Of a stretch of 64,000 bases of DNA, positions 42,370 through 51,502 are shown piece by piece. A program made the translations under genes and the position numbers. Each line of letters begins with the position of its first letter. Positions within the stretch are counted from its first letter, which is position 1. This DNA comes from JAVBLP01 sp031553505 (lineage in GTDB: Bacteria; Elusimicrobiota; Endomicrobiia; Endomicrobiales; Endomicrobiaceae). The notes beneath the pieces were generated by a model, which had not been told where the DNA came from, did not search any database, and saw only the letters and a list, made by a program, of their open reading frames with translations. The stretch lies in assembly GCA_031553505.1 (NCBI GenBank), contig JAVBLP010000014.1, positions 19,836 to 83,835 of the forward strand. The letters run 5' to 3'.

Positions 42370-42864
42370 ATGGTAAAAATATTTTTAAGTTTAGGTTCTA
42401 ATATCGGAGACAGAGGGGAAAATATACTTTCCGCTTTGTCTTTTTTGCAAAGCAGCGGATATGTTGATATCTGCAAAATATCGTCTTTTTATGAAACGTC
42501 AGCGGTAGGTCCGAGGCAAAAAAGCTTTTATAATATTGCCGTAAAAGCAACAACTGCTCTGAAACCACAGGATTTGCTGCTCCTGGTAAAAAGAGCGGAA
42601 GAAATATTAGGGCGCAAAAAATCTAAGCGCTGGGGGCGCAGATTAATCGATATCGATATATTATTTTTCGGCAGTAAAACGGTAAAAACGAAGAATCTGG
42701 TAATTCCGCATAAAGAGGTGCAAAACAGGCTTTTCGCGCTGGTTCCTCTTTCCGAGATTGCCGCAAATTTTATTCATCCTCTTTTGAATAGAAAAATCAA
42801 TATGATTTTAAAAAATAATTTATTGACACTTAAAGAGCAAAAGGTTAAAATTGTAGCTAAATAG
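42370..42864 (+). CDS. folK: HPPK, folate pyrophosphokinase
   Basis: A 164-residue 2-amino-4-hydroxy-6-hydroxymethyldihydropteridine pyrophosphokinase. Signatures: LSLGSNIGDR at the N-terminus, FYETSAVGP, and the magnesium/ATP motif RRLIDIDILFF (about 97-107) with IPHKEVQNRLF after it. ATG 42370 (MVKIFLSLGSN) matches the family start; upstream codons in the same frame add an unrelated hydrophobic leader. No Shine-Dalgarno is seen, so translation may be weak or leaderless. It leads into panB (13-nt gap). Confidence 0.93.
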   Translation: MVKIFLSLGSNIGDRGENILSALSFLQSSGYVDICKISSFYETSAVGPRQKSFYNIAVKATTALKPQDLLLLVKRAEEILGRKKSKRWGRRLIDIDILFFGSKTVKTKNLVIPHKEVQNRLFALVPLSEIAANFIHPLLNRKINMILKNNLLTLKEQKVKIVAK

Positions 42865-42877
42865 ATAAGGCGGCAAA

Positions 42878-43678
42878 ATGGAAAAGAAAACAGTCCCTTC
42901 AATAATAAAGATGAAGCAGGATAAGCAGAAGATAACGATGATTACATGCTACGATTATGTCACGGCAAAACTTCTGTCCACACAGGATGTGGACATTCTT
43001 CTTGTCGGAGATTCTTTAGGCACCGTAAAACTCGGATACGAAAGCACTCTTCCAGTGACTGTTGAAAATATGATTTACCATACGCAGGCGGTAAAAAGAG
43101 GCAGCGGCAAAACCCTTGTCGTTACGGATATGCCTTTTATGTCATATGAAATAAGCGCTGCCGGCGCAGTGATGAATGCGGCAAGGATTATTAAAGAAAG
43201 CGGCGCGGAAGCTGTAAAAATTGAAGGCGGCATCGAAATACTGGATAAGGTAAAAGCGATAATCGATGCTAAGATTCCGGTTGTGGGCCATTTAGGGCTT
43301 ACGCCGCAGGCTGTCAATAAATTCGGCGGTTTCAAAGTGCAGGCAAAAGATGAAAAAGCGCAGGATAAGCTTATAAAAGACGCGAAAGCGCTTGAAGAAG
43401 CCGGCGTTTTTGCGATAGTTTTGGAGGCGGTTCCTGAAAAATTCGGAAAGCAGGTTTCAGAATCTGTTTCGATTCCGGTTATCGGAATCGGCGCGGGCAG
43501 ATACTGTGACGGGCAGGTTTTGGTTATAGATGACATGCTCGGCATGTTTACCGATTTTACGCCGAAATTTGTAAAGAAGTACGCAAATGTCGGTGAAATT
43601 ATTAAAAAAGCGGCAAAAGATTATATAGATGAAGTAAGAGGCGGAAAATTTCCCGCTGAAGAGAATACTTATAAATGA
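42878..43678 (+). CDS. panB: Ketopantoate hydroxymethyltransferase
   Basis: A 266-residue TIM-barrel enzyme making ketopantoate from ketoisovalerate and methylene-tetrahydrofolate. It has ITCYDY at the N-terminus, LLVGDSLGTVKLGY, the EGG and GHLGLTPQ segments, and the IGAGRYCDGQVLV C-terminal active-site stretch. Overlaps panC by 4 nt. Folate from the adjacent folK pathway supplies its C1 donor. Confidence 0.96.
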   Translation: MEKKTVPSIIKMKQDKQKITMITCYDYVTAKLLSTQDVDILLVGDSLGTVKLGYESTLPVTVENMIYHTQAVKRGSGKTLVVTDMPFMSYEISAAGAVMNAARIIKESGAEAVKIEGGIEILDKVKAIIDAKIPVVGHLGLTPQAVNKFGGFKVQAKDEKAQDKLIKDAKALEEAGVFAIVLEAVPEKFGKQVSESVSIPVIGIGAGRYCDGQVLVIDDMLGMFTDFTPKFVKKYANVGEIIKKAAKDYIDEVRGGKFPAEENTYK

Positions 43679-44514
43679 AAGTAATTAAAAAAGCTTCAGA
43701 GATGCAGAAAATTGCGTTGAAATGCCTTAAAAATGACGATGAGATCGGTATTGTTCCTACAATGGGCGCTTTACATGAAGGGCATATATCGCTTATAGAT
43801 AAATCCGTCAGAAATGACGATATTACAATTGTTTCGATATTTGTAAATCCTACGCAGTTCGGCCCTAATGAAGACTACCTTAAGTACCCGAGGCCGCTTG
43901 AGAAAGATTTGCAGATTTGCAAAAAAAACCATGTTGATTATGTTTTTGCGCCTTCCGTTCAGGAAATGTTTCCCGAAGACCACAAAACTTTCATTGAAAT
44001 AAAGGTTATGCAGGATATTTTGTGCGGCGCCTCCAGAAAAAACCATTTCAGGGGCGTTGCCACCGTTGTCGCAAAACTCTTTAATGTTTCACTTGCGGAC
44101 AGGGCGTATTTTGGTAAAAAAGATTTTCAGCAGCTCAAAATAATTGAAAAAATGGCAAAAGATTTAAATTTCAAGACTAAAATTGTTCCGTGCGAAATAG
44201 TAAGGGAAAGAAACGGACTTGCGATGTCCAGCAGAAACGCTTACCTAAACACGCAGCAAAAAGCAAACTCCGCGATGATTTCAAAAATACTCAAAGACGC
44301 AAAGGCGGAATTTAAGAAGAAAAGTTTGGCGGCAGTTTTAAGCGGCTCAAAGGCAAAACTTTTAAAAATACCTGAAAGTACAATAGATTATGCGGAAATT
44401 GTAGATTACCGTGATTTGTCGGTGGCGGATAAAAATACGAAAAAAGCTGTTTTTGCCGTTGCAGTATGGGTAGGCAAAACAAGGCTAATTGACAATATAA
44501 TGCTTACAAAATAA
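43675..44514 (+). CDS. panC: Pantothenate synthetase
   Basis: A 279-residue ligase joining pantoate and beta-alanine via pantoyl-AMP. The nucleotidyltransferase motif PTMGALHEGHISLI contains the HIGH-like element (His residues at about 34 and 37); NPTQFGPNEDY, KKDFQQLKI and the KMSKS-like AMSSRN motif follow. Overlaps panB by 4 nt. panD for beta-alanine is not in the window. Confidence 0.96.
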   Translation: MKVIKKASEMQKIALKCLKNDDEIGIVPTMGALHEGHISLIDKSVRNDDITIVSIFVNPTQFGPNEDYLKYPRPLEKDLQICKKNHVDYVFAPSVQEMFPEDHKTFIEIKVMQDILCGASRKNHFRGVATVVAKLFNVSLADRAYFGKKDFQQLKIIEKMAKDLNFKTKIVPCEIVRERNGLAMSSRNAYLNTQQKANSAMISKILKDAKAEFKKKSLAAVLSGSKAKLLKIPESTIDYAEIVDYRDLSVADKNTKKAVFAVAVWVGKTRLIDNIMLTK

Positions 44515-44531
44515 CCCACGGGAGGGTGTAA

Positions 44532-45068
44532 ATGCTTAGAAAGAAATATTTTGTCAAACCAAGAACTCAATGGAAGTATTTGTTAATTCTTGCGATCGTT
44601 ATGGTTATTTTAAGCATACTTTGTTACTACGCGTTTTTAAATTCGCTGACTTCAACGCCCGGGATGGACCAGCTTAGCGCGGGAACGGTAAAACATTTTA
44701 AACGCACGTACACAGGCGGTTTTTTCTGGATAATGTTTGTATTTATAGTGTTTATCTTGATTCAAAGCGTGTTTTATTTCCACAGGATAATAGGCCCGCT
44801 TTATTTCTTTGAAGGTATTATGAGCAAAATTGCCGACGGCAATTTCAGCGTGAAGGTCCACTGGAGAAAAAAAGATGAAACAAAAGAACTTGCGCATTTA
44901 ATGGCAAAGGCGATAGACAATACCAGGTCTTCCGTTTTGGATGACAGGGAGAAGATAAAAGAGGCGACTGAAGCAATGGATGCCGGCAATAACCAAAAAG
45001 CTAAAGAAATTCTTTCAAAGGTGACCGAGTGGTGCCAGACTGACCCCCAAACGACAAATAACGAATGA
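44532..45068 (+). CDS. HAMP-domain membrane protein without a known output domain
   Basis: A 178-residue inner-membrane protein: TM1 at about 16-37, a short periplasmic loop (about 25 residues), TM2 at about 62-84, then a HAMP domain (about 85-135, RIIGPLYFFEGIMSKIADGNFSV-type start) and a charged helical tail. HAMP normally relays signals to kinase or methyl-accepting domains, neither of which is present. It may pair with another protein. RBS GGGAGGG precedes the ATG. It overlaps nadB by 4 nt. Confidence 0.75.
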   Translation: MLRKKYFVKPRTQWKYLLILAIVMVILSILCYYAFLNSLTSTPGMDQLSAGTVKHFKRTYTGGFFWIMFVFIVFILIQSVFYFHRIIGPLYFFEGIMSKIADGNFSVKVHWRKKDETKELAHLMAKAIDNTRSSVLDDREKIKEATEAMDAGNNQKAKEILSKVTEWCQTDPQTTNNE

Positions 45069-46642
45069 TAAAAACAGATTATTTAATTATAGGAAGCGGC
45101 ATTGCCGGATTAAGTCTCGCGTTGAAAGCGTCCGAAAACGGCAATGTCGCTTTAATAACAAAAAGAAAACTTTTTGACTCCGCCACGGGCAAAGCCCAGG
45201 GCGGAATAGCCTGCGTTACGGACAAATCGGATTCTTTTGAACAGCATATAGAAGATACTATCGTTGCGGGAGCGGGGCTTTGCAATAAAAAAATGGTTGA
45301 AAAGATGGTTGTCGAAGGCCCTGACAGGATTAAGGAGTTAATAGGGCTTGGCGTAAAATTTACTAAGAAAAATTACTCCGATTCCGAATTTGAGCTCGGG
45401 CTTGAAGGCGGGCACAGCAAGAGAAGGATTTTGCACGCCGGAGATATGACAGGCAATGAAATAGAAAGGGTTTTAATTGAAAATATAATAAAACATCCGA
45501 AAATTGAAGTTTATGAAGAGCATACGGCGATAGATTTAATTGTTGATGATAAAAAAACGTGCCGCGGCGCTTACGTTTTTAAGAATGAAAAAAGCGAAGT
45601 CGAAGTTTTTGAAGCTAAAATTACCGTTTTGGCGTGCGGAGGAGCCGGAAAAGCGTATTTGTACACGTCTAACCCTGATGTCGCCACTGGCGACGGAATT
45701 GCAATGGCATACAGGGCAGGCGCAGACATATCAAATATGGAGTTTGTGCAGTTCCATCCCACGTGCTTATACAATCCTGTCGCAAAATCATTTTTAATTT
45801 CTGAAGCAGTCAGGGGTGAAGGCGGAATTTTAAGGCTGCAAAACGGCGAGACTTTTATGGAAAAATACCACCGCTTAAAAGAGCTTGCTCCCAGAGACAT
45901 AGTGGCAAGGGCGATAGACAGCGAACTGAAAGCAAGCGGCGACAACTTTGTATATCTGGATATTACGGCAAAAGACAGGGATTTTCTCGTAAAAAGGTTT
46001 CCGAATATTTACTCCACGTGCCTTGAGTACGGAATAGATATTTCAAAAGATATGATACCGGTAGTGCCTGCGGCGCATTATTTTTGCGGCGGGGTAACAA
46101 TAGACGAATACGGCAAAACAACCGTGAAAAACCTATACGCTATAGGAGAAACTTCCTGTTCAGGAGTGCACGGAGCAAACAGGCTTGCCTCAAATTCGCT
46201 TCTGGAAGGAATAGTCTACGCGCACAGGGTTTTTGAAGATTCGGTAAAAAATCTTAATAAAAAACAAGCGGAATTTAATGTTCAGCCGTTAAATAATTCA
46301 CACTCTTTATCAAGCGAATCCACGGTTTTTGTACAGGATTGGGAAGAAATAAGGCGTCTATGTTGGAATTACATCGGGATTTCACGATCCGATGAAAGGC
46401 TTTCTAAAGCCGAAAAAAGAATAAATATAGTCAAAGAAGAGGTTGAGCAGTATTTTTGGAGCTCTCCTTTTACGGTCGACAGGATTGAAGTGAGAAATAT
46501 AGTTTCAATTGCCGAAATGATAGTGCGTTCATCAATGCACAGAAAAGAAAGCAGAGGTCTGCATTACAATACGGATTACCCTTTCACCCTTCAGGAAGCA
46601 AAAGATACCGTTATCAACATTCAGTCCGCAAACCGGAAGTAA
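45065..46642 (+). CDS. nadB: L-aspartate oxidase
   Basis: A 525-residue flavoprotein oxidising aspartate to iminoaspartate, the first step of NAD synthesis. The FAD dinucleotide motif GSGIAGLSLA lies at the N-terminus; AQGGIA, the FVQFHPTCL loop, SEAVRGEGG and AAHYFCGGV with catalytic Arg/His regions follow, then the helical C-terminal domain. In anaerobes fumarate is the electron acceptor. nadA and nadC are not in the window. Overlaps the HAMP gene by 4 nt. Confidence 0.94.
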   Translation: MIKTDYLIIGSGIAGLSLALKASENGNVALITKRKLFDSATGKAQGGIACVTDKSDSFEQHIEDTIVAGAGLCNKKMVEKMVVEGPDRIKELIGLGVKFTKKNYSDSEFELGLEGGHSKRRILHAGDMTGNEIERVLIENIIKHPKIEVYEEHTAIDLIVDDKKTCRGAYVFKNEKSEVEVFEAKITVLACGGAGKAYLYTSNPDVATGDGIAMAYRAGADISNMEFVQFHPTCLYNPVAKSFLISEAVRGEGGILRLQNGETFMEKYHRLKELAPRDIVARAIDSELKASGDNFVYLDITAKDRDFLVKRFPNIYSTCLEYGIDISKDMIPVVPAAHYFCGGVTIDEYGKTTVKNLYAIGETSCSGVHGANRLASNSLLEGIVYAHRVFEDSVKNLNKKQAEFNVQPLNNSHSLSSESTVFVQDWEEIRRLCWNYIGISRSDERLSKAEKRINIVKEEVEQYFWSSPFTVDRIEVRNIVSIAEMIVRSSMHRKESRGLHYNTDYPFTLQEAKDTVINIQSANRK

Positions 46643-46680
46643 AACCAAAAAAATAATTTTAAGCGGAAAATGAGGAAGAG

Positions 46681-49503
46681 ATGGACATTATCAAGATACG
46701 CGGCGCGCGCCAGCACAATTTAAAAAATATAGATTTGGATATACCCAGAAACAAGCTTGTCGTAGTAACGGGTTTGTCGGGCTCGGGCAAGTCGTCTCTT
46801 GCCTTTGATACGATTTACGCTGAAGGTCAGAGAAGGTACGTCGAATCTTTGTCAGCGTACGCCAGGCAGTTTCTCGAACTTATGGAAAAGCCTGACATCG
46901 ATATTATAGAAGGGCTTTCGCCCGCGATATCGATCGAGCAGCGCAGCGCTTCGCATAATCCGCGCTCGACTGTCGGAACGGTAACGGAAATTTACGATTA
47001 TTTAAGGCTTCTTTTTGCCAGGGTCGGCGTTCCGCATTGTCCCGAGTGCGGCAAGGCGGTAAAGCCCCAGTCCGCGCAGCAGATTATCGATGATATTATG
47101 AAGCTTCCGCAAGGCACTTTTGTGCACATACTTGCGCCGCTTATAAAAGGCAGAACAGGCGCTTATGAAGAGCTTTTTGCAAGGCTTGCCAAAAACGGAT
47201 ATACAAGGGTAAGGGTTGACGGAAACCAGTATACTCTTGACGAAAAAATATCTTTGGACAGATATAAAAAGCATACCATAGAAGTCGTTGTTGACAGAAT
47301 ACGTTTAAGCCCTGATGCGCGTACCCGCGTCGCGGACTCTGTTGAGACTTCGCTAAAGGAATCCAGAGGCACGGTAAGCGTAGCCGTTATGGGCAAAGAC
47401 GGAAAAAAAATTGAAACCGAAAATGTTTACAGCGAGCAGAACGCCTGTACGGACTGCGGGATAAGCCTTGCGGAAATAGAGCCGCGCTTATTTTCATTTA
47501 ATTCGCCTTTTGGCGCCTGCCCGGAATGCGGAGGGCTTGGAAATAAAATAGAAATTGATGAAAATCTTGTAGTGCCTGATAAAGGCAGATCCGTTAAGCA
47601 GGGGGCTATAATAGCCTGGTTTGACCCGATAACTACCCGTACAAACAGGTGGAAAAGCTCTTGGGGCGGATATTATTGGGAACTTTTAACCGCTGCCGCT
47701 AAAGAGAATAAAATACCTTTAAACGTGCCGTGGAAAGAGCTTACCCGCAAACAGCAGGAAATTCTGCTTTACGGCAAAGGCGATTTTGAAGGCGTCATCA
47801 CAAATATGCAGCGCCGTTACGGCGAAACTGAATCGGCTTTTGTGCGCGAAGAGATATACAATAAATATATGAGCAAAAAAATCTGCCCTTCATGCAAAGG
47901 GCAGAGGCTTAAAAAAGAAGCTTTGGCGGTTTTGGTTAACGGTAAATCAATTTCCGAAATAACCAAACTTTCCATAGAAAAAGCCCTCGATTTTTTTGTT
48001 AATATCAAATTTAATGAAAAAGATAAAATTATAAGCAAAGCCGTTTTAAAGGAAATCAGGGAAAGGCTGCAGTTTTTAAATAATGTCGGTTTGGGTTATC
48101 TTACTTTGGAAAGGGAAAGCGGTACTTTATCCGGAGGCGAAGGGCAGAGAATACATCTTGCCACGCAAATAGGTTCAGGTTTGACGGGCGTTTTGTACGT
48201 TTTGGACGAACCTTCAATAGGGCTTCACCAAAGAGACAATAGCAAACTCCTTGAAACGCTTATAAAACTCAGGGATTTGGGAAACACTTTAATCGTAGTC
48301 GAGCACGATGAAGATACGATGAGAGTAGCTGATCACATAATAGACCTCGGGCCGGGTGCGGGCGTTCACGGCGGACATATAGTAGCTGAAGGCGATTTTA
48401 AAGAAGTTATAAAGTCAAAAAAATCACTTACGGGGCAGTATTTAAAGGGCGATTTGCAGATTCCGATGCCTAAAAAGAGAAAACAGCCTGCCGGAAAGTG
48501 GCTGAATGTTATAGGCGCGCAGCAGTTTAACCTTAAAAATATTGATGTGCATATACCGCTCGGGCTTTTTGTATGCATTACAGGCGTTTCCGGTAGTGGA
48601 AAATCAACGCTTGTGCACGAATTGATATATAAAAACCTTGCTAATACGCTTTATCACGCGAAAGATAAACCCGGTAAATTTAAAGAAATGGACGGGCTTG
48701 AAAATATAGATAAAGTCGTTATTGTTGACCAGTCGCCTATAGGAAGAACGCCGCGTTCAAATCCGGTAACATATGCCGGAGCTTTTTCCATTATAAGAGA
48801 TTTATTCGCGCAGATGCCTGAAGCCAAAGCAAGGGGATACCAGCCCGGAAGGTTCTCTTTTAACGTAAAAGGAGGCAGGTGCGAAAACTGCCAGGGTGAC
48901 GGAACTTTAAAGATAGAAATGCAGTTTTTGCCTGATATTTACGTCAAATGCGATGTTTGCGGCGGCAGAAGGTTCAATGAAGAGACCTTACAGATAAGAT
49001 ATAAAGGCAAAAATATTGATGAAGTTTTGAATATGACCGTTGAGGAAAGTTCTAAATTTTTTGAAAACATACCGGCGCTTAAAAGGATACTTTCAACCTT
49101 GGATGATGTTGGTTTGGGATATATAAGAATAGGACAGCCGGCAACAACTTTATCAGGAGGTGAGGCGCAAAGGGTAAAACTTGCTACCGAACTATCTAAA
49201 AAAGCGACCGGAAGGACTATATACATACTTGACGAACCCACTACAGGGCTGCATTTTGCGGACGTAGGCAAACTTCTTGAGGTTTTGCAGAGGCTTTCTT
49301 ACGCGGGTAATACCGTTTTGGTGATAGAGCACAACCTGGATGTTGTCAAAACTGCAGATTGGATAGTGGATTTGGGTCCTGAAGGCGGGGAAAGGGGCGG
49401 TAAACTTGTCGCTGAAGGAACGCCGGAAGAAATTATGAAAAATAAGAAGTCTTTTACCGGGTTTTACTTAAAAGAGTACTTAAAACGCCAAAAAGCCATT
49501 TAA
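46681..49503 (+). CDS. uvrA: Excinuclease ABC subunit A
   Basis: A 940-residue DNA damage sensor of nucleotide-excision repair. Two ABC ATPase halves are complete: Walker A GLSGSGKSSL (about 31-40) and GVSGSGKSTL (about 638-647), signature LSGGE twice, Walker B YVLDEPSIGLH and YILDEPTTGLH. Zinc-finger cysteines are seen in CPECGK, CTDCG/CPECGG and CENCQGDG/CDVCGG. Normal length. Single gene with AGGAAGAG upstream; a strong promoter for pal overlaps its stop codon. Confidence 0.98.
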   Translation: MDIIKIRGARQHNLKNIDLDIPRNKLVVVTGLSGSGKSSLAFDTIYAEGQRRYVESLSAYARQFLELMEKPDIDIIEGLSPAISIEQRSASHNPRSTVGTVTEIYDYLRLLFARVGVPHCPECGKAVKPQSAQQIIDDIMKLPQGTFVHILAPLIKGRTGAYEELFARLAKNGYTRVRVDGNQYTLDEKISLDRYKKHTIEVVVDRIRLSPDARTRVADSVETSLKESRGTVSVAVMGKDGKKIETENVYSEQNACTDCGISLAEIEPRLFSFNSPFGACPECGGLGNKIEIDENLVVPDKGRSVKQGAIIAWFDPITTRTNRWKSSWGGYYWELLTAAAKENKIPLNVPWKELTRKQQEILLYGKGDFEGVITNMQRRYGETESAFVREEIYNKYMSKKICPSCKGQRLKKEALAVLVNGKSISEITKLSIEKALDFFVNIKFNEKDKIISKAVLKEIRERLQFLNNVGLGYLTLERESGTLSGGEGQRIHLATQIGSGLTGVLYVLDEPSIGLHQRDNSKLLETLIKLRDLGNTLIVVEHDEDTMRVADHIIDLGPGAGVHGGHIVAEGDFKEVIKSKKSLTGQYLKGDLQIPMPKKRKQPAGKWLNVIGAQQFNLKNIDVHIPLGLFVCITGVSGSGKSTLVHELIYKNLANTLYHAKDKPGKFKEMDGLENIDKVVIVDQSPIGRTPRSNPVTYAGAFSIIRDLFAQMPEAKARGYQPGRFSFNVKGGRCENCQGDGTLKIEMQFLPDIYVKCDVCGGRRFNEETLQIRYKGKNIDEVLNMTVEESSKFFENIPALKRILSTLDDVGLGYIRIGQPATTLSGGEAQRVKLATELSKKATGRTIYILDEPTTGLHFADVGKLLEVLQRLSYAGNTVLVIEHNLDVVKTADWIVDLGPEGGERGGKLVAEGTPEEIMKNKKSFTGFYLKEYLKRQKAI

Positions 49504-49504
49504 A

Positions 49505-49533
49505 TTGACAGCTTAAGCCATATAAGATAAAAT
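49505..49533 (+). promoter_or_regulatory. Promoter of the pal-tol operon
   Basis: TTGACA (49505-49510), 17-nt spacer, TAAAAT (49528-49533), essentially the same elements as the heat-shock promoter. It starts 1 nt after the uvrA stop and leaves a 5' leader of about 55 nt before pal. Confidence 0.8.
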
Positions 49534-49596
49534 GTCGTTGCTGTACTGTTATTATTTATTTTGATTTAAAATCAAAAAATTGCGGAGGCAGGGATT

Positions 49597-50103
49597 ATGA
49601 AAAAGATTTTGGCATTGATGTTCGTAGGAGTTTTCTTTTTTGCGGTCGGTTGCAAAAAACAGGCTGTAAACCAGAGTGAAACCGGAAGCGGAACTGCAGG
49701 ACAGGGCGGAGTAGAAACCGTTGATTTCGCCGATGAACCCTCACTAAGGGGCGATTATGATAAAGATGTAAACCTTAAAACCATATATTTCGAATTCGAT
49801 AAGAGCGAATTGTCACAGGACGCAATGGCAACGCTTAAATCAAACGCTTCATACGTTATCAACAACCCAGGCGTAAACATACTTGTTGAAGGCCATTGTG
49901 ACGAAAGGGGAACAACGGAGTATAACCTTGCTTTGGGCCAGCGCAGAGCGGTAAAAGTTAAAGAATACTATACAAGGCTCGGAGTCGCGGCAAACAGAGT
50001 AGCCACCATATCTTACGGCGAAGAAAAGCCGGTTGATTCAAAAAGCAATGAAGCCGCGTATGCGAAAAACAGAAGAGCTGAAACGAAAGTAATGGTAAGA
50101 TAA
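49597..50103 (+). CDS. pal: Peptidoglycan-associated lipoprotein
   Basis: A 168-residue outer-membrane lipoprotein. The lipobox FAVGC places the acylated Cys at residue 19. The OmpA-C-like domain (about 60-168) contains IYFEFDKSEL, the peptidoglycan-binding NILVEGHCDERGTTEYN segment and RRAVKVKEYY. It anchors the outer membrane to the wall and binds TolB. Preceded by GCGGAGGCAGGG; heads the tol-pal operon here, not its tail as in E. coli. Confidence 0.95.
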   Translation: MKKILALMFVGVFFFAVGCKKQAVNQSETGSGTAGQGGVETVDFADEPSLRGDYDKDVNLKTIYFEFDKSELSQDAMATLKSNASYVINNPGVNILVEGHCDERGTTEYNLALGQRRAVKVKEYYTRLGVAANRVATISYGEEKPVDSKSNEAAYAKNRRAETKVMVR

Positions 50104-50124
50104 TTTCAAAAACGGAAATAATCA

Positions 50125-50811
50125 ATGAAATACATATTTCTAACCGCGGCCGCGGTATTTGTTTTCTCCGGCTGCATACCTGGACAATCGCAGGAAGTTA
50201 CAAATTTAAAAGGCGAAGTGGCTCAATTGCAGATCCAGATGAAGGAGTTACAGCAAAACCACGCTGATTTATACGCTAAGGCAGATAAATCTTTTGTCAC
50301 TACCGACGTTTTGTCCGCATCAATACACGATTTGCAGAGTAAAGTATCAGCTTTGACGCAAACCATACAGGATATGGAAGCGTCGGCAAAAAAACGAGAT
50401 AAGCAGGAGAGAGGAGACTCTCTTCTGCCTTCCGATATATACCAGAGCGCATACAGCGACTTTGCAATGGGGAAGTATGATTTGGCGTATTCCGGATTCC
50501 AGTCTTTTCTTGACAAATACCCCAATGCCGAACTTGCCCCCCAGGCGCAGTTTTACATGGGCGAATGCTACTATTCAAGAAGCATGTGGGATAAAGCGTT
50601 GGCAGAGTACCAGAAAGTCGAGAAAAAATACCCTAGGACGGATTTAGTTTCATCGGCAAGGCTTAAAATCGCCCTTTGCAATGAACAACTTGGGAAAAAA
50701 AGCGAAGCGATGAATGTTTACGGTTCTATTGTGAGAGATTTTCCTCAAAGCCCGGAATCTTTGACGGCAAAGGAAAAGATAAGAATATACAATAATGCTC
50801 AGAAGAAATGA
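50125..50811 (+). CDS. ybgF: Tol-Pal system protein YbgF/CpoB-like lipoprotein
   Basis: A 228-residue protein with an N-terminal lipobox (FSGCIP, Cys17), a coiled coil (about 22-90) and three TPR-like repeats in the C-terminal half (YDLAYSGFQSFLDKYPNAELAPQAQFYMGECYY pattern), the CpoB/YbgF architecture. E. coli CpoB has a plain signal peptide, so the lipobox is a difference. It coordinates outer-membrane constriction with septal wall synthesis. It overlaps the next gene by 17 nt. Confidence 0.88.
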   Translation: MKYIFLTAAAVFVFSGCIPGQSQEVTNLKGEVAQLQIQMKELQQNHADLYAKADKSFVTTDVLSASIHDLQSKVSALTQTIQDMEASAKKRDKQERGDSLLPSDIYQSAYSDFAMGKYDLAYSGFQSFLDKYPNAELAPQAQFYMGECYYSRSMWDKALAEYQKVEKKYPRTDLVSSARLKIALCNEQLGKKSEAMNVYGSIVRDFPQSPESLTAKEKIRIYNNAQKK

Positions 50812-51502
50812 TCTGGCTCCCTATTTAATTATTTCTGTTATTTTACATCTTGGCGTTGCTTTTTTAGTGTTTAACGGCAAAGAAAAACCTGTTTTTGTAT
50901 CGGCGCCTATAGAAGTGTCGTTTTACGCTCCGACAGAACAGCGTTCCGATCCGACGCCTGTGGAAGCGCCGGAAAAACCGGCTGTGCAGCAGGAAACGGT
51001 GAAAGAAGAGCCTAAAACAAAAGAAGACGTTGTGGTAAAGGCGAAAGAAAAACCTAAAAAACAGCAGCCGAAGCCGCAGATTCCAAAGAAAGAAGAACCG
51101 AAAAAGGTTGAAGAACAAAAACCAGCTACTGATGTCCAGACTTTACAGCAAGGGACGCAAGAAAACAGATACGCCCCTGCCGGCGCGCAGTTTGAGGGAA
51201 TTTTGTTTGACTCGGCAGATTTTAAGTATGCATACTACACAAATCAGATTTTAAAAAAAATAGACAGAGAGTGGCGTTGGTCGAATAACAATTCATATAG
51301 TAAAATAAAAGCAAGAGTTTATTTTATGATACATAGAGACGGAAGCGCTTCCGATATAAAAATCAGAGAATCATCCGGTAACTCGGAATTTGATAAATAC
51401 GCTTTAGATGCTGTTCAGAGAGCTGTTCCGTTTCCGCCGCTTCCGGACGGTTATAATAAGGATACATTAGGAGTTCTTTTTGAATTTAAAAACAAATATT
51501 AA
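50795..51502 (+). CDS. TolA/TonB-like energy transducer
   Basis: A 235-residue protein with one N-terminal helix (about 9-27), a Pro/Lys/Glu-rich periplasmic spacer (about 45-115) and a C-terminal TonB/TolA domain (about 145-235: INRDGSASDIKI-like strand, SSGNSEFDKYALDAVQRAVPFPPLP). Its place between ybgF and tolB makes it the TolA of this system, although the spacer is much shorter than in E. coli TolA. It overlaps ybgF by 17 nt and tolB by 23 nt. Confidence 0.87.
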   Translation: MLRRNDLAPYLIISVILHLGVAFLVFNGKEKPVFVSAPIEVSFYAPTEQRSDPTPVEAPEKPAVQQETVKEEPKTKEDVVVKAKEKPKKQQPKPQIPKKEEPKKVEEQKPATDVQTLQQGTQENRYAPAGAQFEGILFDSADFKYAYYTNQILKKIDREWRWSNNNSYSKIKARVYFMIHRDGSASDIKIRESSGNSEFDKYALDAVQRAVPFPPLPDGYNKDTLGVLFEFKNKY

